64,000 nt of DNA from an uncultured Phocaeicola sp. (GTDB lineage Bacteria; Bacteroidota; Bacteroidia; Bacteroidales; Bacteroidaceae), in NCBI GenBank assembly GCA_958434805.1, contig CAUBDX010000004.1, forward strand, positions 46,985-110,984, given 5' to 3'. Positions 16,760 to 27,031 of the stretch are shown in pieces; the stretch's first letter is position 1; each line of letters opens with the position of its first letter. A program made the position numbers and the translations under genes. A model generated the notes under the pieces. It saw only the letters and a program-made list of their open reading frames with translations. It searched no databases and was not told the DNA's origin.

Positions 16760-19700
16760 TTAAAGTTTCACATTGATACCGAATGAAATAGTTTTCATTG
16801 CCGGATAACGATAGTAAGTAGAGCCTCCGAAAGTTTGCTCTGGGTCTAGACCTTGTTGTTTGGCTAATGTCAGCATATTTTCTGCTTGAAAAAATATGCT
16901 TGCATCTTTCAGCGTCAATGTATTCAGCAATGATTTCGGCAGATTGTAAGAGAATGTAATATTCTTCAAACGTAAGTATGAACGGTCAACTAAGAACCGG
17001 TTTGAAGAGTTTGTCCATGAACTTTTGGGAGAAGTAGTCAGACGCGGTACATCGGTATAGGGATTTTCAGGAGTCCAACGATCTAACATATCTACGCTCC
17101 AACCGGTGCCTGTAGGTCCTTGGCTCATCAATGAAACTTTATCCCCATTATAGATTTTACCACCAATGGAATAAGAGAATAAGAATGATAATGTAAAATC
17201 CTTGAATGAGAGATCTGATTGAAGACCGCCGGTCCAGTCGGGTAGTGAATTGCCGCATTTTACTTTGTCGTCCGGGGTGGTTGATGAATAGTCTTCTGTG
17301 GTTATCTTTTCTCCGTTGGTATTGTAACGATACCACGTAGGATTACCATTTTCAGGATTGACACCAGCCCATTCTACTAAATAGAAGTCATATAACGATC
17401 CTCCTTTCACCCATTTCTTGTTGCCACTCCACATTTCTTCGGCAGGCAATGAGGTTATTTTGTTTTTATAGGTAGTAGCATTAAAAGAAAGTTTCCATTT
17501 CCAATCTTTAGTCATGATAGGATATCCTGAGATTTGGAATTCCCATCCATAATTTTTGATAGCACCAATATTTTCGTCCATACTTGAGAAGCCTGAAGAT
17601 GGAACTAAGTCTTTAGAGAATAATAAATCTTTGGAACGACGTTCAAAATATTCTATTGTACCATTTAGACGATTGTTCCAGAAACCAAAATCCAAGCCGA
17701 TATTAGTATTTAGATTGGTTTCCCATGATAAATTAGGAGTTGCCAGACGATAAGCGTGCAAACCGGATTCACCGAGGTTATTGCGTATGGAATAGAGCGC
17801 CTGATACGCATAATAACCTACCTGGTCATTACCTTGTGCTCCGTAGCTGGCACGCAATGACAAATTGGATAGCCAGTCTGATGTGTCCTTCATAAACTCT
17901 TCCTGCATGATTTTCCAAGATGCGCCGACTGACCAGAAAGTACCCCAACGATGATCCGGATGGAAACGGGAAGAACCGTCAGAACGGACAGAAGCCGATA
18001 AGAAGTATTTTTGATTGTACGAGTATTCAGCACTTCCAAAGAAACTTAACAGCTTGTATTGGTCACTGTTTCCGCCAAAATCACCTAAAGAGGAAGCTGC
18101 GTCGGGCTCATAAAATCCATCCATGATGACTTTGCTGCGGCTTCCGCCGAAATTGGAAGTGTTATATTCATAATACTCTTGACCGGCCATCACACGGATA
18201 TCATGTACATCATTGAACGTGTGTTGATAATTAATGACATTATTAAAAGTCATGCCTGTAGTGCGGTAGTTGTATTTGCTTACGCTGCCACCACTGATAG
18301 AACCTGTACCGTAAGTAGGATTGGTGTAGTTATGATTTGTTTTGTTGTTATAGTCAATGTTCAAAGACATCTTGTAAGCAAGCCCTTTGATCGGAGTTAT
18401 TTGGATAAAACCACGTAAAGAGGCAGCATCACGTTTTATCTCACTTTTATCGTGTGGCATGGAAGCCAGCAGATTATATTTTGCATACGAGTTCGGGCGA
18501 TACTCACCATAATCGAACATACGTTCATTGTTTTCGTCCAACAGGTATGCTCCGGTTGCCAAATCGCGTTGATATACCGGATAGAAAGATGGTACCGAAC
18601 GGGCAAACATGACCACATTGGAAATGGTAGAGTCATCTTGCTTGGGATAGTCTTGAACAGAATGAGTTCCTGATACGTTCAATCCGATCTGTAACCATTT
18701 GCGGATATCTGAAGTCACGTTGGCGCGGAGAGTATAGCGTTTGAAACCAGAGCAGATATAAGCACCTTGGTCATCCATGTAACCTGCTGAAACAAAGTAC
18801 TTGGAGGTTTTGCTACCACCACTTACGCGTACATTTAAATCTGTATAGTGCGCATCTTGTGAAAGGGCGTCGTCCCAGCTGTCGTCCCATAATGGTTTGG
18901 CGCCTGCTACCAGTTTTCCGTCATGGCCGATTGGTTCAGGATAAGCACTGCCATAAGGATTGATGCCTAGATTGCCTGTAACATTGCTTGATGCCCATAC
19001 AGCAGCTTCTTCGGCAGAGTAACCGTTGTCCATACGATAGTTACGCATGGCTTCCCAATATAATTCATAATATTGGTTTGTATTCAACTGGTCGTAGTCT
19101 GCCCGTGCACGGCTTGAAAAACCATATTTGGCAGATAATTCAACGGTGGGTGCGCTATCTTTATTTCCTTGTTTGGTGGTAATCATAATTACGCCGTTTG
19201 CTGCACGTGAGCCATACAATGCAGCGGAAGCTGCATCTTTCAATACAGTGATTGATGCAATATCTGAAGATGCTATGGAGGAAAGAGCACCATCGTAAGG
19301 AACACCATCAACCACATAGAGGGGATTGGTTGAAGCGTTTACAGAACCAACTCCACGAATCAGGATCGTTGCGTCTGATCCGGGTTGACCGCTGGAGGAA
19401 AAAGACTGTAAGCCAGCTACAGTTCCTTGCAGTGCTTTTGATACACTACTGACCTGTGCTTTTTCAATAGTACCGGCGGCAATATAGCTTGCAGACCCTG
19501 TAAATGTGGATTTTTTGGCAGTACCGTAAGGAACGGTTATCACTACCTCATCTACCATTTGGGCTGCTTCCTTTAATTCTATGTTAATCACTTTGCGTCT
19601 GTTTACCGGTATGGTTATTGTTTCATAACCTACAAAAGAGAAGATCAGGCTTTCGTTACCATTAACCTGAATCTGATAGCTGCCATCAATGGAAGTGATG

Positions 19701-19846
19701 GTACCGCGAGTTTGTCCTTTTACAGCTACTGTGACACCAGGCATCTCTTCGCCTCCTGCGGTGACTTTACCAGTTACTGTAATTTCCTGTGCATATGTAA
19801 TCATGCAGAATAGCAAGCTACATAATAATGAAGAAAATCTGTTCAT
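16760..19846 (-). CDS. SusC/RagA-family TonB-linked outer-membrane transporter
   Basis: A 1028-residue TonB-dependent importer that works with the SusD protein downstream. It has a signal peptide (to about residue 19, YAQE), a carboxypeptidase-regulatory-like domain (about 22-95), a plug domain (about 110-230, with LYVVDGVPYDGA and LKDAASAALYGSRAANGVIMITTK, the SusC signature), and a C-terminal 22-strand barrel ending in ISFGINVKL with a terminal hydrophobic residue. There is no N-terminal STN signalling domain, so it should not signal to an anti-sigma factor directly. Start ATG 19844-19846. Confidence 0.94.
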   Translation of the reverse strand: MNRFSSLLCSLLFCMITYAQEITVTGKVTAGGEEMPGVTVAVKGQTRGTITSIDGSYQIQVNGNESLIFSFVGYETITIPVNRRKVINIELKEAAQMVDEVVITVPYGTAKKSTFTGSASYIAAGTIEKAQVSSVSKALQGTVAGLQSFSSSGQPGSDATILIRGVGSVNASTNPLYVVDGVPYDGALSSIASSDIASITVLKDAASAALYGSRAANGVIMITTKQGNKDSAPTVELSAKYGFSSRARADYDQLNTNQYYELYWEAMRNYRMDNGYSAEEAAVWASSNVTGNLGINPYGSAYPEPIGHDGKLVAGAKPLWDDSWDDALSQDAHYTDLNVRVSGGSKTSKYFVSAGYMDDQGAYICSGFKRYTLRANVTSDIRKWLQIGLNVSGTHSVQDYPKQDDSTISNVVMFARSVPSFYPVYQRDLATGAYLLDENNERMFDYGEYRPNSYAKYNLLASMPHDKSEIKRDAASLRGFIQITPIKGLAYKMSLNIDYNNKTNHNYTNPTYGTGSISGGSVSKYNYRTTGMTFNNVINYQHTFNDVHDIRVMAGQEYYEYNTSNFGGSRSKVIMDGFYEPDAASSLGDFGGNSDQYKLLSFFGSAEYSYNQKYFLSASVRSDGSSRFHPDHRWGTFWSVGASWKIMQEEFMKDTSDWLSNLSLRASYGAQGNDQVGYYAYQALYSIRNNLGESGLHAYRLATPNLSWETNLNTNIGLDFGFWNNRLNGTIEYFERRSKDLLFSKDLVPSSGFSSMDENIGAIKNYGWEFQISGYPIMTKDWKWKLSFNATTYKNKITSLPAEEMWSGNKKWVKGGSLYDFYLVEWAGVNPENGNPTWYRYNTNGEKITTEDYSSTTPDDKVKCGNSLPDWTGGLQSDLSFKDFTLSFLFSYSIGGKIYNGDKVSLMSQGPTGTGWSVDMLDRWTPENPYTDVPRLTTSPKSSWTNSSNRFLVDRSYLRLKNITFSYNLPKSLLNTLTLKDASIFFQAENMLTLAKQQGLDPEQTFGGSTYYRYPAMKTISFGINVKL

Positions 19847-20413
19847 ATAAACTTGGCTTTTATTAGGGGTTTGTACATTGCCATTTTTCAGGCATTATAT
19901 ATTGAACTCTCTTTCTAAAATTGTGATACTACCTTTTTTATCATTATCATATTTCCTAATAGTGGTTTTATGGCCATCCAAACCTCATTAGGGTCTCTTT
20001 TTGCTTGTGTATTTTATAATTGTGATATTCAATAACAATCGCAAATATATGTATTTTGATTTAAATAGGATAATATATTTTAATATTTTTTTCATGGTGA
20101 ACCTGTTGAAAGTCAAAACTATACGGAATTTTATTAACGTAGTTAAAATAGGAATTGTCTTATTTAAATATTGGGCGGATAGATCAAATCTATTTGTTTA
20201 TCGCATTCCTGTGTGTTGATTTGTTTAATTTGATTTCAACAGTAAATCTACTTGAATATCAAAATGAATAAAAATATTTTTTAGACATATTTTATTGCTT
20301 GTTGTATGTTTATTCGTTTGTGGGCTATTCGTTTTTCAGTCGGAAAAGTATCGTTTGCAGAGAGGAGATATAGTAAATTAAGGTAAGATAGGAAGGATTT
20401 CGCCTAAAATGTC
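19847..20413. other. A+T-rich gap between susC and argS
   Basis: About 600 bases without a convincing gene. It contains a perfect minus-strand -7 box TATATTTG (20042-20049), about 195 bases before susC, without a good -33, and an imperfect palindrome at 19964-19984 centred on TGGCCA. These could control susC, but the evidence is thin. A 72-codon frame at 20001-20219 has the composition of noncoding A+T-rich DNA. Confidence 0.4.
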
Positions 20414-20421
20414 TATCTTTG
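20414..20421 (+). promoter_or_regulatory. -7 box of argS (decides start)
   Basis: TATCTTTG matches TAnnTTTG. It lies 33 bases before the ATG at 20455; a GTG at 20440 in the same frame would leave almost no leader. Confidence 0.6.
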
Positions 20422-20454
20422 CAATCCAATAACAAATAAGTGTACGTACATATT

Positions 20455-22275
20455 ATGAATATAGAAGAAAAACTCACCACGTCCATTATCAGCGCTATCA
20501 AAACGTTGTACGGACAGGATGTACCCGGAAAAATGGTACAACTGCAAAAGACTAAGAAAGAGTTTGAAGGACATCTTACTTTGGTTGTTTTCCCTTTTCT
20601 GAAAATGTCTAAGAAGGGGCCTGAACAGACCGCACAGGAAATAGGCGGATACCTGAAAGAGCATGCTCCCGAATTGGTTTCAGCCTACAATGCAGTGAAG
20701 GGCTTTCTTAATTTGACAATTGCTTCGGATTGTTGGATTGAACTTTTGAATTCTATTCAGGCTGCTCCCGAATACGGTATTGAAAAGGCTACGGAAAACT
20801 CTCCGTTGGTGATGATTGAGTATTCTTCTCCCAATACAAACAAGCCGCTTCATCTGGGTCACGTCCGTAACAACCTGTTGGGAAATGCCTTGGCAAATGT
20901 CATGGCGGCAAATGGCAATAAGGTGGTCAAGACCAATATTGTGAATGACCGTGGTATCCATATCTGTAAGTCCATGCTGGCCTGGTTGAAATATGGTAAC
21001 GGTGAAACACCTGAATCATCGGGTAAGAAGGGGGACCATTTGATTGGTGACTATTATGTAGCTTTTGACAAGCATTACAAGGCTGAGGTAAAGGAACTGA
21101 CAGCTCAGTACCAGGCTGAAGGCTTGAATGAAGAAGAAGCTAAGGCTAAGGCAGAGGCAAACTCTCCTCTGATGCTGGAAGCTCGCGAGATGCTCCGTAA
21201 GTGGGAGGCGAATGACCCTGAGATCCGTGCCTTGTGGAAGAAGATGAATGACTGGGTATATGCCGGATTCGATGAAACGTATAAGATGATGGGAGTTAGT
21301 TTCGATAAAATTTATTATGAATCGAATACCTATCTGGAAGGTAAGGAGAAAGTGATGGAAGGACTGGAAAAAGGTTTCTTCTACCGGAAAGAGGATAACT
21401 CTGTATGGGCTGATTTGACTGCCGAAGGACTGGACCATAAGTTGCTTCTTCGCGGTGACGGTACTTCTGTTTATATGACCCAGGATATCGGTACTGCCAA
21501 ATTACGTTTTCAGGATTACCCCATCAACAAGATGATTTATGTAGTGGGTAATGAACAAAACTATCATTTCCAGGTACTTTCTATCTTGCTCGACAAATTG
21601 GGTTTTGAATGGGGCAAAGGATTGGTTCATTTCTCATACGGTATGGTAGAGCTGCCCGAGGGCAAAATGAAAAGTCGTGAAGGTACAGTAGTGGATGCGG
21701 ATGATTTGATGGAAGCAATGATTGAAACTGCTAAGGAAACTTCTGCTGAATTAGGTAAATTGGACGGTCTGACCCAAGAAGAAGCCGACAATATTGCCCG
21801 TATTGTTGGTTTGGGTGCTTTGAAATATTTTATCCTGAAGGTGGACGCACGTAAGAATATGACTTTCAACCCGAAAGAATCGATAGATTTCAATGGCAAT
21901 ACAGGACCTTTCATTCAGTATACGTATGCCCGTATCCAGTCTGTATTACGCAAAGCGGCTGAAGCAGGTATCGTTATTCCCGAAATCATTCCAGCGGGTT
22001 TGGAACTGAGCGCAAAAGAAGAAGGTTTGATTCAGATGCTGGCTGATTTTAAATCGGTTGTCAAGCAGGCAGGCTCAGACTATAATCCTTCCATTATAGC
22101 AAATTATGCATACGATTTGGTGAAAGAATACAACCAGTTCTATCATGATTTCAGTATTCTGCGTGAAGAAAACGAAGCGTTGAAAGTCTTCCGTCTGGCA
22201 TTGAGTGCCAATGTGGGCAAGATTGTGAAGACAGCAATGGGCTTGCTGGGTATTGAAGTGCCTGAACGTATGTAA
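20455..22275 (+). CDS. argS: Arginyl-tRNA synthetase
   Basis: Charges tRNA-Arg in the cytoplasm. The 606-residue class Ia enzyme has an N-terminal Add-1 domain, the HIGH-type motif in SPNTNKPLHLGHVRNN, and GKMKSREG in the position of KMSKS. The C-terminal anticodon-binding helix bundle ends in LLGIEVPERM, the normal ArgS end. I use ATG 20455 (MNIEEKLTTSI) rather than an in-frame GTG 15 bases earlier because of the promoter position and the usual N-terminus. Its stop directly abuts the RNase H start, suggesting one transcript through 24744. Confidence 0.96.
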   Translation: MNIEEKLTTSIISAIKTLYGQDVPGKMVQLQKTKKEFEGHLTLVVFPFLKMSKKGPEQTAQEIGGYLKEHAPELVSAYNAVKGFLNLTIASDCWIELLNSIQAAPEYGIEKATENSPLVMIEYSSPNTNKPLHLGHVRNNLLGNALANVMAANGNKVVKTNIVNDRGIHICKSMLAWLKYGNGETPESSGKKGDHLIGDYYVAFDKHYKAEVKELTAQYQAEGLNEEEAKAKAEANSPLMLEAREMLRKWEANDPEIRALWKKMNDWVYAGFDETYKMMGVSFDKIYYESNTYLEGKEKVMEGLEKGFFYRKEDNSVWADLTAEGLDHKLLLRGDGTSVYMTQDIGTAKLRFQDYPINKMIYVVGNEQNYHFQVLSILLDKLGFEWGKGLVHFSYGMVELPEGKMKSREGTVVDADDLMEAMIETAKETSAELGKLDGLTQEEADNIARIVGLGALKYFILKVDARKNMTFNPKESIDFNGNTGPFIQYTYARIQSVLRKAAEAGIVIPEIIPAGLELSAKEEGLIQMLADFKSVVKQAGSDYNPSIIANYAYDLVKEYNQFYHDFSILREENEALKVFRLALSANVGKIVKTAMGLLGIEVPERM

Positions 22276-22902
22276 ATGGCAAAGAAACAGAAATATTATG
22301 TAGTATGGAAAGGTGTCAATCCGGGAGTTTATGACTCCTGGACTGACTGCCAGCTACAGATAAAAGGTTATGATGGCGCACAATACAAGTCATTCGAGAC
22401 CAAAGAGGAGGCGGAACACGCCTTGGCTTCTTCCGCTTTTCATTATATAGGCAAGAATGCTGTTAAAAAAGAAGATACTCCTAAACAACTTCCCGAGAAC
22501 TTTGATATGAACTGCCTGGCTGTGGATGCCGCTTGCAGTGGAAATCCCGGACCGATGGAATATCGGGGCGTTTATTTGCTTACGGGACAGGAGGTTTTTC
22601 ATTTCGGTCCTGTTTATGGAACGAATAATATTGGAGAGTTTCTTGCCATTGTCCATGCCTTGGCATTGATGAAGCAGAAGAATATCAGTATGCCTGTTTA
22701 CTCGGACAGCCGTAATGCGTTGAGCTGGGTGAAACAGAAGAAATGTAAAACTAAACTAGAGCGGACTCCTCAGACGGAGAAACTTTTTCAAATGATAGAA
22801 CGAGCCGAAATTTGGCTGAAAGAAAATAAATATACCACACCTTTATTGAAGTGGGAAACCGACCGATGGGGAGAGGTCCCGGCTGATTTCGGACGGAAAT
22901 AA
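22276..22902 (+). CDS. rnhA: Ribonuclease H1 with N-terminal viroplasmin-like hybrid-binding domain
   Basis: Cleaves the RNA strand of RNA-DNA hybrids. The 208-residue protein opens with the hybrid-binding domain (YYVVWKGVNPGVYDSWTDC, residues 7-25, to about 50) known from eukaryotic RNase H1 and some bacteria. The RNase H fold follows with likely catalytic residues Asp84 in VDAACSGNPGP, Glu121 in NNIGEFLAI, Asp144 in YSDSRNALSW and an Asp near the end (DRWGEVPADFG). The start ATG directly follows the argS stop. The C-terminal His loop is not obvious, as in other members of this subfamily. Confidence 0.88.
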   Translation: MAKKQKYYVVWKGVNPGVYDSWTDCQLQIKGYDGAQYKSFETKEEAEHALASSAFHYIGKNAVKKEDTPKQLPENFDMNCLAVDAACSGNPGPMEYRGVYLLTGQEVFHFGPVYGTNNIGEFLAIVHALALMKQKNISMPVYSDSRNALSWVKQKKCKTKLERTPQTEKLFQMIERAEIWLKENKYTTPLLKWETDRWGEVPADFGRK

Positions 22903-22917
22903 TAAAGAACTGAAGAT

Positions 22918-24744
22918 ATGAAAAAGAGGATTGCTTATATCAGCTTGTACTTTTTTACGGTCTTACTGATATTTATTCTACAGAAACCATTATTCATGCT
23001 CTATAATGGTTCCATTGAAAAAGGATTCGGGTTTGCCGATTATATGCAGGTAATGGTTCATGGCGCCAGTCTTGATGCCGCTACGGCGGGATATCTTACT
23101 GCATTTCCATTCTTGTTGGTACTGATAAGTATTTGGTTTAGGAAATTCCCTTTGAAAAAAATACTTTACGGGTATTATATTTTGGCTGCCGCGCTTATTT
23201 CTATCATTTTTGTGGTAGATATGGCATTATACACATTCTGGGGATTTAAACTGGACGCATCTGTTTTTCTTTATATCGATTCACCGAAGGAAGCTTTGGC
23301 GAGTGTTTCCGTCGGATTTATCTTGCTGAGGGTTCTTGCCATCTTGTTACTCATAGCCTTGAATAGTTGGGTCTTGCTGAAAATCACGCCTTCCGTTTTG
23401 ACCGCCACCCGGAAACGGATAGCGGGAACTGCGGGAATGCTGTTATTAGGAGGTGTGCTTTTCATCATTATACGTGGTGGTGTAACGGAATCCACTTCTA
23501 ATATAGGGCAAGTATATTTCAGCAACGAACCTTTCTTGAATCATTCGGCGGTCAATCCCGATTTCAGTTTGTTGTCTTCTATGGGTAAATCCCAGGATTT
23601 TGCATCAGAGTTCAATTTCTTTGATGAAGAGAAGCGGGCTGCATTGTTTGACGGACTTTATCCTACAACAGATGGGGATAGTATTATTCAAGTCCTGAAT
23701 ACCAAGCGTCCCAATATTCTTATTATTTTGATGGAAGGTTTTGGAGGTGCTTTTGTAGAACCTTTAGGCGGTCTTCCTGATGTGACACCCCATTTTAACC
23801 GTCTGTCAAAGGAAGGGGTCTTTTTTACAAACTGTTATGCCAATAGTTTCCGTACCGACCGTGGAACAGTCTGTACTTTCAGCGGTTACCTTGGATTGCC
23901 TACGGCATCGGTAATGAAAATTCCTGCCAAGAGCCGTACGCTGCCTGCTATAGCTGAAGGATTGTCCAAGGCGGGTTATAAAACAGATTTCCTGTATGGA
24001 GGTGATATCAACTTTACCAATATGAAGAGTTATCTGCTGAGTACCGGTTATCAGCGTCTTACAGCCAATACAGATTTCTCATTGGCCGAACAGACCAGTA
24101 ATGCCTGGGGAGTGAATGATGATATTACTTTTGAATATTTATATAATCAGTTAAGAAACCGGAAGGAAGAAGGGCCTTGGCATACTGCGTTTCTGACACT
24201 TAGCAGTCATGAACCTTTCGAAGTTCCTTATCACCGGCTGGAAGATAAAATTCCCAATGCCTTTGCTTATACAGATGAATGTCTGGGTAAGTTTGTTGAC
24301 CGGTTGAAGCAGACTCCCGCATGGAAAGATCTTTTAGTTATCTGCCTTCCCGATCATGGTTTCTATTACCCGCGTGAGGGGTCTAATGCGATGCCTCGTT
24401 TTTATCATATTCCCTTGTTATGGTTAGGTGGAGCGGTAAAACAGCCTATGCAGGTGGACAAGATTATGAATCAGACCGATTTGGCAGCCACTTTGTTGGG
24501 GCAGCTTGGGTTGGAACATACTGCATTTACGTTTAGCCGTAATGTATTGGGAAGTGATTATAAGTATCCTTTTGCCTTTTATAGTTTCAATAATGGGTTC
24601 TCATTCAGAGACAGTACAGGGGTGACGGTGTTTGATAATAATTCCGGCAGTATTCTTTTTGATGAGCCTGAAGCTGACGAATCCCGTCTGGATAAGGGTA
24701 AGGCGATATTGCAAACCGTTTATGATGATTTAGGGAACAGATAG
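22918..24744 (+). CDS. LtaS/MdoB-like membrane phosphotransferase (sulfatase fold)
   Basis: A 608-residue inner-membrane protein with about five N-terminal membrane segments (to about residue 195) and a periplasmic alkaline-phosphatase/sulfatase-fold domain (from about 250). NILIILMEGFGG carries the first metal ligand, SFRTDRGTVCTFSGY the likely nucleophile Thr, and CLPDHGFYYPREG the distal metal site. Relatives transfer phosphoglycerol or phosphoethanolamine to lipids or glycans (lipoteichoic acid synthase, OpgB/MdoB). Bacteroides lack lipoteichoic acid, so a phospho-modification of an envelope glycan or lipid is likelier (inference). It lies 15 bases after rnhA. A paralog is at 28028-30076. 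Confidence 0.85.
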   Translation: MKKRIAYISLYFFTVLLIFILQKPLFMLYNGSIEKGFGFADYMQVMVHGASLDAATAGYLTAFPFLLVLISIWFRKFPLKKILYGYYILAAALISIIFVVDMALYTFWGFKLDASVFLYIDSPKEALASVSVGFILLRVLAILLLIALNSWVLLKITPSVLTATRKRIAGTAGMLLLGGVLFIIIRGGVTESTSNIGQVYFSNEPFLNHSAVNPDFSLLSSMGKSQDFASEFNFFDEEKRAALFDGLYPTTDGDSIIQVLNTKRPNILIILMEGFGGAFVEPLGGLPDVTPHFNRLSKEGVFFTNCYANSFRTDRGTVCTFSGYLGLPTASVMKIPAKSRTLPAIAEGLSKAGYKTDFLYGGDINFTNMKSYLLSTGYQRLTANTDFSLAEQTSNAWGVNDDITFEYLYNQLRNRKEEGPWHTAFLTLSSHEPFEVPYHRLEDKIPNAFAYTDECLGKFVDRLKQTPAWKDLLVICLPDHGFYYPREGSNAMPRFYHIPLLWLGGAVKQPMQVDKIMNQTDLAATLLGQLGLEHTAFTFSRNVLGSDYKYPFAFYSFNNGFSFRDSTGVTVFDNNSGSILFDEPEADESRLDKGKAILQTVYDDLGNR

Positions 24745-24752
24745 TAAAACTT

Positions 24753-24799
24753 GGACGCGGACTATATGAATCAGTATGGAATTCATATAGTCCGCGTCC
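24753..24799. terminator. Long hairpin between convergent genes
   Basis: A perfect 19-bp inverted repeat, arms 24753-24771 and 24781-24799 (left arm starting GGACGCGGACTATATG), with a 9-base loop. It separates the convergent LtaS-like and GT39 genes and probably serves both, though there is no clear U-run. Confidence 0.7.
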
Positions 24800-24827
24800 C
24801 AATCGGTGCAGAATCTGCCGGATATAA

Positions 24828-26552
24828 CTATTTCCGTTTCTCGTTGAACTTGTACATGATTACCGTATTGCGTAAGTCGCAACTTCTGTAATCTGTATGG
24901 AAGACCTCTTCCAGCTGATACTTTGCATTGTAATTCTTTAAAAACTCCTCTTGTGCATTTGCAGAAAGTATGACATACCCTTCTTGCGGATTTTCCAGTG
25001 TGAAATTCCGCATTTGGTTATTCATATAATAATTTGTACAATAAAACCGTATCATTCTGTCTGTATATGAATAAACGACTCCTTCAGGCACCTGTTTTCT
25101 GATATCCTCTGCCAGATGCTTATCGGATTTTACAGCTAGTATTGTTGGCTGATATACCCCGTCTAAAGCGACAAACAGGCAAAGAACACAACCGGTGATT
25201 CCATAGAGGAGTGACCCCGTACTACTTTTTTTGATAACCAGCCTTAATGTACAGATGGCAGCCACTACCGGCAATACTATAATCAGCCATTTGGAAATAG
25301 AAAAGGACGTGCTTTCCAAAGCTTGCATAAACGCTATGTTTTCGGCAGCATGACGTCCGTTGCCCCATATGCTGTCCGGTATCATCTGACAGCGTACAGC
25401 AAAAAACACCACGGTGAGTAACAAACAGAGCGAGGCGAAGATATAAGCCGATATTTTGAACACTTTCGCCCCTTTTTGCATTAACGCCTCCAGATACTGG
25501 GCAATCAGTACAGCCATAAATGGATAGATAGGCAACAAATAGACGCTGCGTTTGCTTTTAGGAATACAATAGAAGACAAAAATAGCGATAATCACTATCC
25601 AGATAAACAGCTGTATGGGGGATTGTGAGCGGATGTTATCCCAAACCTTCCTGATGCGTCCGGTGAAAGAGTTTCCTGCGGGCAGCAGGTGCATTTCATT
25701 CCATTTCAGTCCGAATAGTGAGATAAGCAAGACCAATGTCCAAGGTGTCCACCCCCATATAATGGTCAGGAAGTTATACCATAAAGGGTTGTGATGCGAC
25801 GGGTATGACATTTTGCCGACAAAGCGTCCGGTGTTTTCCTCCAGCATCAGGTCCATAAACGGCTGTCCTCCCTGTAGCCAGGCCGCATAAAACCAGATTC
25901 CCAATGGAATAAGGGAAAGCAGCCCGATTCCGAATAAGGAAAGGAAAGTCTTGCCGAATGAGCGTCCCCGTATCAGCTGGTAAATACCGATACACATACA
26001 GGGGAATATAGAACCCACAGGTCCTTTGGTCAGCGTGCCGCATGCCATCAGCACGACAGCCGTCCAAGGTATTCCCTTGCAGCCTTTTTCGTCCCAGCGA
26101 AATAGTAAGCAAAGTGAGATGACGATGAAGGAAACCTGTAGCATATCCAGCCTGCAAGCCACCGCCGCCCGGTGCACTTCGAATGAAGTGAGCAGTAAAA
26201 GGGAGGTAATGACTGCTGTCTTTGTATCCTTATAGCGGGCTACGAATCCGAAAAACACGAACTGCATAGCTAGAAAAGCGATAGCGGACGGCAGACGGGA
26301 CGAGAATTCGCTCACCCCTCCGAAAATGGCGGAAATAGCTGCAATAGACCAATACAGGAAAGGAGGTTTATAGGCGATGTCTGTTCCGTAGTTCAAAGGC
26401 AATATCCAGTTGCCGCTTTCCAACATCGAGTATGCCACAATTGCTTCGCGCGGTTCCCCTTTAGAGTAAAAAATAGTTTCTCCCAAAAAGGGGATTATTA
26501 CAAGTGTGCTTAGTAAGGCTATGAACCAAAATGCTTTTTTCTTGTCTGACAT
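24828..26552 (-). CDS. ArnT/PMT-like glycosyltransferase family 39 membrane protein
   Basis: A 574-residue polytopic membrane protein (about 11-12 segments) that transfers a sugar from a polyprenyl-phosphate donor to an envelope acceptor such as lipid A or a protein. The first periplasmic loop holds the catalytic acidic motif YSKGEPREAIVAYSMLESG (residues about 29-47), the equivalent of the DE motif, and TDIAYKPPFLYWSI. The short C-terminal soluble part is typical of ArnT-like proteins. It is divergent from a GtrA plus DPM1-like GT2 pair, which would make and flip such a donor, so the three may form one lipid-linked sugar route. Confidence 0.87.
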   Translation of the reverse strand: MSDKKKAFWFIALLSTLVIIPFLGETIFYSKGEPREAIVAYSMLESGNWILPLNYGTDIAYKPPFLYWSIAAISAIFGGVSEFSSRLPSAIAFLAMQFVFFGFVARYKDTKTAVITSLLLLTSFEVHRAAVACRLDMLQVSFIVISLCLLFRWDEKGCKGIPWTAVVLMACGTLTKGPVGSIFPCMCIGIYQLIRGRSFGKTFLSLFGIGLLSLIPLGIWFYAAWLQGGQPFMDLMLEENTGRFVGKMSYPSHHNPLWYNFLTIIWGWTPWTLVLLISLFGLKWNEMHLLPAGNSFTGRIRKVWDNIRSQSPIQLFIWIVIIAIFVFYCIPKSKRSVYLLPIYPFMAVLIAQYLEALMQKGAKVFKISAYIFASLCLLLTVVFFAVRCQMIPDSIWGNGRHAAENIAFMQALESTSFSISKWLIIVLPVVAAICTLRLVIKKSSTGSLLYGITGCVLCLFVALDGVYQPTILAVKSDKHLAEDIRKQVPEGVVYSYTDRMIRFYCTNYYMNNQMRNFTLENPQEGYVILSANAQEEFLKNYNAKYQLEEVFHTDYRSCDLRNTVIMYKFNEKRK

Positions 26553-26582
26553 ATATTTTTCGGTCTTTTATATTTACTGTCG

Positions 26583-26620
26583 CAAAAGTACGAATAATTC
26601 TTTAGTAATACCTAACTTTG
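26583..26620. promoter_or_regulatory. Divergent -7 boxes for GT39 and gtrA-like genes
   Basis: Minus strand TACTTTTG (26583-26590) faces the GT39 gene, 31 bases before its ATG; plus strand TAACTTTG (26613-26620) faces the gtrA-like gene. Neither has a good -33. The plus box leaves only a short leader, which argues for ATG 26633 or 26639 and against the in-frame TTG inside the box. Confidence 0.5.
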
Positions 26621-26632
26621 CATTTTAAATCA

Positions 26633-27013
26633 ATGAAAATGAATAAACTGAAACAGATACCCGAGTTCCTGCGATTTGTAATGGTAGGCCTTTTTGCTAC
26701 AGGGCTGCACTATGGCATTTATTTTGTCTTGCAAAAATTCATTCAGGTCAATGTAGCCTATACCTTGGGATATGTGCTGAGTTTTGTTGCCAACTTTTAT
26801 CTTACGGCTTATTTTACTTTCGGGCAGCCTCCTTCCTGGAAGAAAGCTTTTGGCTTCGGGGGGGCACATCTGACAAATTATCTGATACATATCGGATTGT
26901 TGAATCTCTTTCTGCGGTTGGGTTTTTCCCGTCCGTTGGCTCCCATCCCAGTGTTTCTCATTGCCATTCCGGTAAATTTTTTATTAGTGAGGTTTGTTTT
27001 CAAACAAAAGTAA
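26633..27013 (+). CDS. GtrA-family membrane protein, putative lipid-linked sugar flippase
   Basis: A 126-residue protein with four membrane segments. FLRFVMVGLFATGLHYGIYF and YVLSFVANFYLTAYFTF are the GtrA signature, and VNFLLVRFVFKQK is the normal end. GtrA proteins are thought to flip polyprenyl-phosphate-sugars across the inner membrane. Start chosen at ATG 26633; ATG 26639 is equally possible given the short leader. It is followed 18 bases later by a GtrB/DPM1-like transferase. Confidence 0.88.
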   Translation: MKMNKLKQIPEFLRFVMVGLFATGLHYGIYFVLQKFIQVNVAYTLGYVLSFVANFYLTAYFTFGQPPSWKKAFGFGGAHLTNYLIHIGLLNLFLRLGFSRPLAPIPVFLIAIPVNFLLVRFVFKQK

Positions 27014-27031
27014 TATCTTTGAGGAGTCTTT

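Noticed and set aside
20001..20219. 72-codon frame upstream of argS
   Set aside because: Composition (Ile, Asn, Phe, Lys, Tyr) simply reflects A+T-rich DNA; no promoter or family sign, and it overlaps likely regulatory sequence.
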